From NCBI RefSeq assembly GCF_000313135.1, contig NW_004457654.1:442210-506209 (forward strand): a DNA stretch of 64,000 bases. The letters run 5' to 3'. The stretch is from Acanthamoeba castellanii str. Neff (lineage: Eukaryota; Discosea; Longamoebia; Acanthamoebidae). Each line of letters begins with the position of its first letter. Position 1 is the stretch's first letter. A program made the position numbers and the translations under genes. The notes beneath the pieces are model-generated. The model was not told where the DNA came from and ran no database searches. It worked only from the letters and a program-made list of their open reading frames with translations. Below, piece after piece: positions 36,996 to 47,400 of the stretch.

Positions 36996-39529
36996 TCACG
37001 GCGCCGCACCGCTACAAAGCGGACAGGCGCACTCGAACAGGTACTCGCGCAGCAGCCGCCGTCGACGCATGGGTGCGGACCACCGCAGGCGCTTGGCTCC
37101 GATGTAGTCGATGCACACCTCCTCGCCCTGTCGGATATCCTTCACCGCCACCACCGTCGCCGTCCTGTATTTGGGGCGTGAGTCGCGGCTGCATGGAACA
37201 CGCATCGGTTCATGGAAAAGACAGCGCGGCAGGATCAGCATCGGCGCACCGGTCCCCGTGCCGAAAGGTGGTCTCGGCGTTGTTGTCACACGAGTGGTTC
37301 ATGCAGTTGTGCACCACGAAAAGACCCTGTTTTGGCAATGGCCGCGGTCCACGACACGCGCGGAACGTTAGTACCATGGCAGATCGTGATGAGTGTAGAG
37401 AGGAAACAAATGGGTGCATGCACTGGTACCTGCCCACTGTGCGCGTTGATGAAGGGTATCAGTTCATCGGGTATGCTTCGGTCGAAAGTCCTGGGGTCTT
37501 GCTGCTGCAGCGTCTTTTTGACGCACACCACACACGACACACATGACACGAGATGCCACGTCAGCAAGGAGCAAGAAAGGGGCTTGCGTGGTGCTTGCTT
37601 GCCTTGGCATAGCGTTGGAGTGGCGATGAAATCTTCTGCACGTTGGTGGCCACCATGCCCATCAAGAGATCGAGGTTCTCCCAGGAGAATATCTCTTCTG
37701 CCGGTCGTATGTGAAAAGAGCTGCGGTGAGTGGGTACCACCGAGCATGGCAAGAGAGAGGGCACTAGAAGGCGCTTGCGGGAACCACTCACCTGATCTGA
37801 GCTCTTCGGGTACAAGAGCATCGACCAGACTGAGGTGTAGCTGCTGCACCAATACCGTTTTGTATTTCTTTAGCTCGTCCCGTTCTACGAGTTCATCCTG
37901 TAACACACACCACAGCTCTCGCTTTAGAATTGCTATGTCGAGTCGTTGTTATGTGATCTACCTGATACTTGTTGATCCCAGCCACGTAGCACACCACATC
38001 GGAGAACGGCGCCTGCGTGCGTCACCGTAATTGGGAGGTAAGAGACGTGAAGGAAACCAAAACTTGACCTTGGGGGAGGCCACCTTGCAAAAATGCATGA
38101 AGGGCATGTAGGCCTCGTCGAGCCTTGCGGCCAAGCTATCGCCCCGGGCCGCTTTGAGGTTCTGCAAAATGATGGCATAGATGCGCAGGGCCATCACGCC
38201 GATATCATAGAAGTCCTCACCTGTGGGAGACACACACACACACACAGTCAAGAAAGGCCCGCGGCGCATGCGCGTGACTCATAGAGCCGAGGTTAGCCGG
38301 ATGCATTGAACACACAACGCACGTACTCTCAAAATAGGGACGCAAGGCTGCGTACGCCGGGCAGGCCGCTTCGTGGTATCGTCGCCAAGCGTCATCCTTG
38401 CACTGGGTCGTGCAATACACTTCCACGCCACAGCCTTGGCACATCTGACCCTCGGTTTCACTGCAATGAACCCCAATAACTAGTGGTGAGTTATGGCACT
38501 TGGTGGTGGCCCACTCCCACGAGAGTTTGCATGAGGTGTTTGTTGTCAGTCGATCGCGTTAGGTACCTAAAGGGAGGGCACAGCTCATCGAATCGAGGAA
38601 GAGCAGCGGCCTTGGCCTTGTCCGACTGCTTGACGTGGGCGACCATCCGATCCACCATCGCCTCGCGAGTGTCAAGGTACCGCATGCAGTTGCTGCAGCA
38701 CAATGGCTTTGGATGCGTCGAGTGAGCGATCACGCGTGCGAAGAGTGGTGGTGAGGGAAAGAAAAACCTTTTCTTGCGCAGGGAAGAAAGGCGGCGCGCA
38801 GACGAGTGGCTCCTCGTGAAAGATCTCGTCGCCCTGCTTGAAGTCGCGCAGGGCGACAAGGCCTTTCCCTTTGCGCTTACCGTAGTACTCCACCCGCACA
38901 GGCCGCTCCCCCACGATCGGTTCATAGTGCGCCTACCATAGTCCACACAGCCATCAGAATCACATTGAATTAGCAAATCAGGGATCGGCGGCACCAACAC
39001 GCCGCACACTTCAGCGGTGCGTACGGTCATCGCACTGCGGAGGAGAGTGTCGGCCTCGGACTCCTGGGCGTCGTTGGCGAGACCCACAGCGTCGCGGGCC
39101 ACTGTCAGCGCCTCGCCGCATCTCCCCAGACCGAGCAATGCCTTGACCTCGGCTCTGCGCCCCTGGTGAATGGCCAATGAGTACGTGGTGCAGGTGCGGC
39201 AGGCATAGATGAAGTAGTACCTCAAAGGTGCTTCGCCCAGCCTTGCGAGCAGCACTCAGGGCCTCGTGCCACTGGCCTAACTTTGCCCGTGCATGACTGA
39301 GCTCTGCCCAAAGCTGGCATTCCGTGTTCTCGGCCTCGGCCTCGCCCCTCTTCTTCTCCTCCGATGATTTTGTCTCCAATCTTTGTTCAATTTCCTCTGC
39401 GTAGAGCTTCCAATCGATCGCTCCATCCTCCACCTTCTGCGATTTTTTGATGTGCTCCTCTGACGTCACGGAGAGGCTCCGGCAGTCTTCATCACCCTCC
39501 GCTCCTTCCGCGCATTGCTTTCGTTTCAT
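36996..39529 (-). CDS. SET and MYND domain protein (SMYD-like)
   Basis: The gene starts MKRKQCAEGAEGDEDCRSL at 39529. An N-terminal helical region reads as TPR-like repeats (LWAELSHARAKLGQWHEALS and AEVKALLGLGRCGEALTVAR). The SET domain starts GKGLVALRDFKQGDEIFHEE. It is interrupted by a MYND zinc finger (CQGCGVEVYCTTQCKDDAWR). It resumes with HNCMNHSCDNNAET, the SAM-site NHSC, and GEEVCIDYIG. The post-SET cysteines FECACPLC precede the stop. SMYD proteins transfer methyl groups from SAM to lysines of histones or cytosolic proteins. The N-terminal TPR block is an unusual addition; animal SMYD proteins have a C-terminal one. Confidence 0.85.
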
Positions 39530-39576
39530 CTTCAATCTTGTCGTCGTGCGAGAAACGAAACTAAAACGGAAACAAA

Positions 39577-39593
39577 AACGAAACAGTTTCGTT
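39577..39593. promoter_or_regulatory. Perfect palindrome in divergent promoter
   Basis: AACGAAACAGTTTCGTT: 8-bp arms around one central base, midway between the SMYD-like start (39529, -) and the START-gene start (39709, +). GAAACGAAAC units also lie just upstream. The symmetry fits a dimeric transcription-factor site. Confidence 0.45.
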
Positions 39594-39708
39594 AAAGGCT
39601 TTGCGAAACGCAAACGAGACCTACGCCGTTTGGCGCAACAGCCACGAGCTTGGGAAGGGGCAGAACCCAACACAACAAAAGACAACTCTCAAGCAAACAA
39701 GTAAGAAG

Positions 39709-40338
39709 ATGACTGACTACACGGCTATCGCGAAGGAGACGTTGAACTTGGCCAAGGAGCTGAGGGAGATGGCTGATGGATGGACCACGCTCAAGGAGGC
39801 CGAGGGCGTCCTGCTCGAGGCCAGGCCGCGCGAGGGCAGCTACATCAACTGCTACCGCGTCTCGGGCAAGGTGGCACGCTCGCCCAAGGAGGCCGCCGAG
39901 CAGTTCTGGAACTGGGGCAAGGAGGAGTGGCAGAAGATGTCGGCTGATGTGCAAGAGTACGAGGTCAAGGTGCCCGACCTGGAGGGCAACCCGGACATGA
40001 AGATCGTCTACCAACGTGCCGCGCTCCCCTGGCCCCTGTGGCACCGCGACGTGTGCCTCTTGATGTGGAAAACGCAAGATGAGGCTGAGGGATCTCACGC
40101 GGTCATAGTCAAGTCGGTCACCCACGAGCAGGTGCCCGAGCTACCCAGCAGCTACGTTCGCGCCACGGTCTTGCTGGGCGGCTACGTCTTCCTGCCGGTC
40201 GAGGGCGACAGCTCATCTTCGCGCGTGGTGCGCCTCGTGCACATCGAGCCGAATGGAAGCATCCCTTCGACCATTGTCAACATGAAGGCCACTGAACTGC
40301 ACCAGCAGATGCTGTCGTTCCAGGCCATGTTCTGCTGA
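39709..40338 (+). CDS. START-domain lipid-binding protein
   Basis: One exon, 209 residues, starting MTDYTAIAKETLNLAKELRE. The layout is a START domain: YRVSGKVARSPKEAAEQFWN, VYQRAALPWPLWHRDVCLL, a conserved Arg/Asp core and a C-terminal helix (TIVNMKATELHQQMLSFQAM). START domains hold one lipid or sterol in a deep pocket and move it between membranes. Being a stand-alone START domain without signal peptide or membrane segment, it is likely cytosolic. It has no intron, which is rare here. It is convergent with the proteasome gene. Confidence 0.85.
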   Translation: MTDYTAIAKETLNLAKELREMADGWTTLKEAEGVLLEARPREGSYINCYRVSGKVARSPKEAAEQFWNWGKEEWQKMSADVQEYEVKVPDLEGNPDMKIVYQRAALPWPLWHRDVCLLMWKTQDEAEGSHAVIVKSVTHEQVPELPSSYVRATVLLGGYVFLPVEGDSSSSRVVRLVHIEPNGSIPSTIVNMKATELHQQMLSFQAMFC

Positions 40339-40497
40339 AATAAGTTGCAAACACGCCCCCCCCCACCACTTTCATCTGCTTTCTTCTTTGTAAATCAGAA
40401 AATTGATAAATAATTGCACGATCGTTGAGAAGTATTTATAGGAATGAGAGAGCATTCACAAGCTGGGGATAGATTGGAGAGATGGAACCTGAAGTTC

Positions 40498-41151
40498 TCA
40501 GTCCTCGTAGAACTGGGGCAGCTTGTTGCCAGGAAGCATCTTCCTCTCCACGCCATCGGCAGTAATCGTCACAGTTCTGATGACGCCGCCAGACGAGCCG
40601 TCGCGCGACATGGCCAGCGAGAGAGCGTTCTGGACGAAGGCAAGAGCCTCATCCTTGGTCATGCCTGGCTTGTAGTTGGCATCGCAGTAACCGTAGATGT
40701 AGGACGAGCCTGAGCCGCCGATCGCCCACGGCTCCTTGATGAGCGAGCCGCCCAGAGGGATCGAGTAGACGCTGCCGCCGTTGTGCTTGTCGTAGCCGCC
40801 CACGATGATGGCCGCCATGATGAAGTTCTTGTTCGCGTAGCAGAGCTGCTTGAAGAGATTGGCCGCCGTACCGACCTCAGGCTCCTCGCCCAGCTCGACG
40901 CTGTGCTGATTGAGGAACCACTTGACGTAGTCGGCGATGGCCTGAGTGTCAGCGGCCGATCCCGAACGACAGCAGTAGATCTTGTCGTGCACGGGCGTCA
41001 GCTTGTCGCTCGTTCGATTCGCGATGTAGGCGCCCGTCGTGGTGCGCGAGTCGGCACCCACCACCACCCCGTCCTTGTACACCACCGCCATGATAGACGT
41101 TCCCGTCTTGTGTTCCTCATTCCAGTCGGCACCCTGCAGCGATGGATCCAT
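40498..41151 (-). CDS. PSMB6: Proteasome subunit beta type-6 (beta-1)
   Basis: One exon, 217 residues. A 17-residue propeptide ending KTG precedes the catalytic Thr18 ([20 protein letters not shown]). This is followed by the beta-1 marker stretch [20 protein letters not shown] and [17 protein letters not shown]. The caspase-like active subunit of the 20S core is thereby identified; after autocleavage Thr18 becomes Thr1 and cuts after acidic residues. Length and motifs match the family closely. The start faces the vault-PARP gene across 305 nt. Confidence 0.96.
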   Translation of the reverse strand: MDPSLQGADWNEEHKTGTSIMAVVYKDGVVVGADSRTTTGAYIANRTSDKLTPVHDKIYCCRSGSAADTQAIADYVKWFLNQHSVELGEEPEVGTAANLFKQLCYANKNFIMAAIIVGGYDKHNGGSVYSIPLGGSLIKEPWAIGGSGSSYIYGYCDANYKPGMTKDEALAFVQNALSLAMSRDGSSGGVIRTVTITADGVERKMLPGNKLPQFYED

Positions 41152-41456
41152 GTTGTTCTTTTCGCGTTACTCAATTGATTCGATTGATCTGTCCAAATTG
41201 TGTGCGCGATTCCTCTGTCAGCGCCCCAGCGAGTGTCCCACTTGAACCGCGCCAACACAGCATGCCGTGGCTTGGTCACGGCCAGTTATTGTTCGGATTG
41301 ACGAAAATTCCAATTTTAAAAAAATGTTTCGAAATCTGTTTCGAAAAACGAGTTAGACATAAAAGTCGCAGACAAAGCTTCCAGAAGGACCTATTCGTTC
41401 TTTGGCGCGCCAAGAAGCCGCTTGGCCGTACCACCTCCAGTCAAGTGCGTGCGGTG
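41152..41456. promoter_or_regulatory. Divergent promoter, PSMB6 / vault PARP
   Basis: 305 nt between divergent starts. It contains TGTTTCGAAATCTGTTTCGA, two direct GTTTCGAAA copies each with a TTCGAA palindrome, around 41325-41350, next to an A/T run (TTTTAAAAAAATG). These are good candidates for shared binding sites. No experimental support can be read from sequence. Confidence 0.45.
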
Positions 41457-44400
41457 ATGGGTTTCTTGAAGGATGTCAGCTTTGCTGTTGAGCTGGACAG
41501 CAGCGTGCCGCTCAAGACCAAGAACGCGCTAAAGAGCACCATCGTTGCGCACGGTGGCAAACTCGCCTACATAATCAACAAAAAGGTGCCGTGCTCCCCC
41601 CCGCTGTGTGCAGAAGTTTTCCACATAGTAACTTTTCGGTGAAACGAATATATTCCCGTTTTGTTGCAGACCAATTTTCTGGTGACAACACGAGCACTGG
41701 CGGACGGGCAGTCCTACTCGTCCAAGGTTCTCGGCGCGCTCAAGCACGGCGTGCCCATCGTAGATGTCGCGTTCGTGCATGCCTGCGTGGAGGCCAATGC
41801 CCAAGTCTCCTGCCTGCCCTTTCTTCTGGCCTCTGCGCAGGCCAAGAGTATGTCCCCGGCGTATCCTCGTCTGACGATGATCACCAGCGTTTCGTCAGCG
41901 CTCGTGGCACATAATGTGATGACTCACGCCTTGCTAACCTACTGCTGCATTCTGCCATTTCTATGTCAGACATCAAGCAGGAGAAATGTACAGATATCAA
42001 TACCATCTGGGTGCCCAGCTCCAAGGCCAAGCCCAGCGTCTTGCAAGTGCCGCCGCTGGTAGAAGCGTGGCGCTACAAGACCAAGCAAAAAGGTGAGGCC
42101 TCGCCTGATAGCTCAGCGATGTTTGGTTGGCCCAACCTCATCAGTCTAAGCTTAACCACGTTTTGCCTTCAGGCGCGCCCCAATGGCCGGAGGACTCCTA
42201 CGAGATCGCCAAGTGCGATGTACTTCAGTGCGCGAACCAGTTCTTCGCGCTCGAGCTGCACGTGGCCACGCACGCGAAGCCAGCTGCTGCTGCGGAGGAC
42301 CAGGAATCGCTGCAGACGGCCGGCGCCGCCACCTCGTACAGGGTCTTCACCCACCAGGGCGTGCTGAGCGATACGACGGGCGGTGTGAGGGAGTGCAGAT
42401 ATGTGAACCGCGTGGAGGAGGCCGAGACGCTCTACGCCTCGCTCTACACGAAGCTGGTGCGCACCAACGCGGGCTACGTCAAGTCGCGCGTGGTGGCGGC
42501 CGAGTGCCGCATCGGGTCGGACAGGGCCATCAAGGACCGCGAGAACACCGCGGCCAACGCGCTTCCGGCCAAGGTCCAGGCGCTGGTGGAGCTCATGTAC
42601 AAGGAGGCCAACAGCCGGCTCTTCAACTCCATCAACGACTACTACATCGGCAAGCTCAGCCTGGCGCAGCTTGAGAAGGCCGAAGCCATCCTTCTGCAGC
42701 TGGTCGACACCATCAACGCCAAGGCCAAAAGCAAGACCGACGGCGCGAAGCCCGCCTCGACGTGGGCGTGGGACGACGAAGACAACAAAAAGGAGGACTC
42801 CAAGGCTGCGGTCGCCGGCGAGGCCAATCAGGAAGACCAGGTGGAGAAACTATCCGCCGAGTTCTACGATGCGATCAAGGAGAAGGAGCAGCCGGTCCTC
42901 TCATCAATCGAAGCCGTCGCCGAGAAGCTGGAGCTCGTGCAGCTCATGAAGGACATGATCAAGGTACTGTAGCCCTTCACCGCTCCTCCCTTGACACATT
43001 CATTCCTGCAATGAATGCCTTACATTCCTTTGCTGTGGTCAGGTGGACGAGGTGAGCGGAGGCGACCTCCGATTTGCCGAAGTGGGAATGAAGTACCGGG
43101 CGCTGCGCACCAACATCTCGCCTATGAGTCCGTTCTCGTCTCAGTTCCAGGAATTGAAGCACACCGTACGATGCGCGCATGCGCCCATGAATTGTGCGCA
43201 GCCAGACTCACACCAATTCCCTCTTTGTTTGGTCAGATCGAGTCTACAAGGATCAAGGGGCCCGAGATCGAGGTGAAGAACATCTTCGAGGTGTGTAGGA
43301 TCGTCGAGCGAGAGAACTTCGCGGCCGACCTACCCAACCGCCGCCTCCTCTTTCATGGCTCTCCGGCTTCGAACCTCCTCGGCCTGCTCTCTCGAGGTCC
43401 GTCAGCAGCACTCATCACTTTTCTTTAGGATCCCTTCGCTCCCTTTCATTTTTGGCGCGACCGTGTTGACGTTGTTGTGTTGGGTCGTCGATGCAGGGCT
43501 GTTGCCTCCTGCGGTGATTGCAGCGCACGGCGTGAGCAGACGCGACGTGGGGATGCTCGGCGCAGGTAACACCCGGCCTTGACCCACATGCCTCTCATCA
43601 CATTTCAAACAATTCATCTTTTGTCATAAGGTCTCTATTTCGGTGACGCGTCATCCACGGCGTCCCAGTACGCCTCGCCTTCGTCTGAGGGCTCCCGCTT
43701 CATGCTGCTCTGCGAGGTACGCGAAACAAACTGCGCGAGTGGCTTTCCTTCCTTCATTCGCTCAAGCCTGGACTGTGCGCTTACTGCGTGGAGCTGCATG
43801 TTGCTTGTGCGCACACCCGCATCACAGGTGGCTCTGGGCAAGTCGGCCGCGCTGACCAAGATCGACACCAGCCTGACCGCCCCGCCTGCCGGCTACGACA
43901 GCGTGCACGGAGTCAGGTACGTTGTGACCGTGGAAACCACTCAGTCTTCCCCGAGCCAAGTGTCCGGTCTTACAACGAACCTCATCGGCGGATTCCAGGC
44001 GCACCTCCACCAAGGCGACTGACTTTGAGGACGATGAGTTCGTGGTCTTCGCCTCCAAGCAGCAGTACATCTCGCATCTCGTCGAGTTCACCATCAAGCA
44101 AGACCACGGGATCTATCACGCTGCCCGGCCCGCGCTGGCGCCCGATGCCCAGCGCGCCGATGCCGTCGGATTCGGCCAGCAACTGCTCGAGCCGCTCCTC
44201 AAGGACGTCCAGTCGCTGTTGGACGAAACGGAGGCGGACTCTCCCATTGCTGCTGCTGCTGCTCCTAAGCCCACCGAGTCGGGCCTGCTCGCCAAGCACG
44301 GCGGCAGCGACGTCGAGGTCCCGCTGAAGGCCGTCCACATCAAGGCATCCCTGCTCGGTATGTACCACCTCCTTCCCCGCTCGGGCTTTTCAATAATTTT

Positions 44401-47400
44401 CATATTACGTGCGCAGATATGATCGGCCGGGTGGTGGTCATGCAGCACTACAGGAACGACTCTGAGCACGCCATCGAAGCCAAATATGTACGCCTTGCAG
44501 GCAAATTTATACGACATTATTTTCTATACACGTATTAATATGGTGTTCTGTCAGGTCTCCCCGTTGGACGAGTTGGGTGCGGTGTGCGGCTTCGAGGCCT
44601 TCATCAACGGCAAGCACATCATCGGCGAGGTCAAGGAAAAGGAGAAGGCCCATAAGGAATACCAGCAGGTTGGCTGCACCCTCTTTCAAACCGATCAATT
44701 AGCCATGATCGCGTTCTCACACGATCCACTCGGTATGTGTCGTGTTGCCTTGTGTGTCTTGTGTGTCGTGTTCTGCATGTGTGTCGTGTCGGTCAGGCGG
44801 TCAGCGAGGGCCATGGTGCCTATCTCATGGATGAGGAAAAGCCGGAGGTGTTCACCGTGAGCGTGGGCAATCTCCCGCCGAAGTGCGACGCCCTCATCAA
44901 AATCACCTACGTCACCGAATTGGAGGTACGCGCCCTGGCTAGGCAACACCGCAGTGAACGTGCTTGCTGACGACCAACGGTTCCATCGCAGGTCGACGGA
45001 GACAACATCGTCTTCCGCTTGCCGGCCAGCGTCTCGGCCCAGCAACAGAAGAGTGCGGCTGCGCAGACCACCCAAACGACCACGGAGACCGTAAGCGTGG
45101 AGGCCACCAACGCCCGATTCGGGCTCCAGGTACCCAATTGATTGATTCTCGAGTCCTCGAGTCGAGTTGTCGTTGTGTTGCAAGACTCACCACCTTTCTC
45201 TCTCGCTCTCATTTCGCGCAGATCGGGATCGACATGCCCTACGAGATCCTGCGCATCGCCAGTCCCTCCCACGGGCATCTGCTGCGGCTCAAGCAAACCG
45301 CCACCAAGGCAACGGTCCAGCTCAAGCCCGGTCCGTCACCTCACAACACACACGCACACACGCACACACGCACGCATACACCCACCGTTTAAGGTGCAGA
45401 GAGGCGACTACTTAGCCTCGATCGTTGTACTCGCAGATGCATCGCTCCAGGGAAAGCAGTTCGTTCTGCTGGTGGCCCTCGAGAAGGCCAACGAGCCCCG
45501 CATGTGGATCGAGGTGAACCCGCAGACCCATACCCAGGCGGCCATGGTACGTCTCCTCATCGACGCTTCGTTCTTACCTGGTGGTGCCCCAGCTGAACAA
45601 TCAATCTCCCCTCCCGGGCGCGGTGCACCTCAAGGTGGCCTTCTACCCGCGCTTCGAGTACAAGGCCAGCCGCGACGAGGAGCGTGAGTTCATCCTCGTC
45701 GTGGATTGCTCGTCGTCGATGAAGGGTGACACGCTGGAGGATATGAAGCGCGCTGTCATCGCCAGCCTGGATCTGTTGCCCAAGGGTACGCTCCCCCTCT
45801 CCAAGGTGCATTGCCCAGAATCTGATGGGTCAACTTTCGCGCAGGCACGGCGCACAATTACCGCTTCAACATCTACGTGTTCGGGTCCGGCTTCGAGAGC
45901 CTCTTCGCGGTGTCGCGGTCCACCACGGACCAAGCCGGTACTACCGCTTACCAGCGCAGTTGGCCTGCGGTGTTGGCGCCCACGACTAACTTTTTTCGTT
46001 GTCGTTGTCGTTGTCGTTGTGTCGCTTTCGTTTTATCTTCTTCGCTTTCGCTTTGTTCTTCGCTCCCAAGCGCTGCGGACGGCGCGTGCGTTCGTTCGGT
46101 CGCTGCAGGCGGACTTGGGCGGAACCGATCTGTTCGCTCCGCTGCGCGCGCTCCACCTGCTCAGCGGCGCCGGCGCGAGCGCTACTGCCCACACCAAGCC
46201 CCCGCGCAACGTGTTCCTCTTCAGCGATGGTCAGATCAATGACGAGGAGCACGTCGCGCACGCCATCGCTCAGCACCGCCAGCGCCTGCGGCTGTTCACA
46301 TTCGGCTTCGGCGCGAACGCCAGTCGCCACACGCTCCGCACGCTGGCTCGGGTGGGCGCGGGAGCGCACGAGTTCATGGAGGCCGGCGCGCTGCCCAACC
46401 GCAGCAAGATCGAGCGCCAGTTCAAACGCGCCCTCCAGCCCTCCCTTTCCAACATCTCCGTGAAATGGGTACCACATACACACACACACACACACGCACA
46501 CGCACACGCACACGCACACATCCACACACGCGACACTCATGCCACTACACACACTTAATGATGCAATTGTATCCAATCAGATCACGGAGCACGCCGAGCG
46601 GATTCAGCAGGCACCCAAGGAAACGAGTTCGCTGTTCAACGGCGAGAGGAAGATGGTCTACAGCTTCATCGACAACTGCACCCAGGCGTTCCTGCATGCC
46701 CACAACGGTGAGCAGGAGATCGAGACGCGGGTGAGCACGAGCGAGCTGTGCTTCACCAAGGGCCACCTGCTGCACACGCTGGTGGCCAAGGCCCTGATCA
46801 ACCAGTTCAAGGACGGCAACTACGACGCCAACAAGACCAAGCACAACCACGAACGGCGGCGCATCCAGCAGGACATCATCGACCTCTCCAAGCGCTACTC
46901 GATCATCACCGAGTTCACCTCCTTCGGTACCGTCTTCCCCTTTTTTTATTTGTCTGTCTGTTTTTTATTTATTTTTTCATTTTTAATTACACGAAATAAT
47001 ATAAAATAAATAAACCACCCCAGAAATAGTATTAATTTGTTAATATTATTCTGTGATCTGCGTCGTGCAACAGTGGCGGTTGAGAAGCGCAAGCCGGGTG
47101 AGGAACAGAAGGTGGGTCCGTCGATCGACGAGCTCGTTGCTCGGGAGAAGGTGGACGAGCTAGCCTACATGGCTTGGGACGAGCAGTCGGGAGCCGGCGC
47201 CGACTCTGCCAGCCCAGTCGCAGTCATCGCCGATGCCGACCAGCTGCCCACCACGTCCGACATCGGGGTGTGCCCCCTGGTGACAGACGACGAGGAGCGG
47301 GAGCGGATGGTCTATTTCCACGCCACGGTGGACGCCGCCGACAACAAGCTGGGCGGAAAGCCCGTGGCTGTGGGCCTGGCGAAGGACAAGCTGGTCTTGG

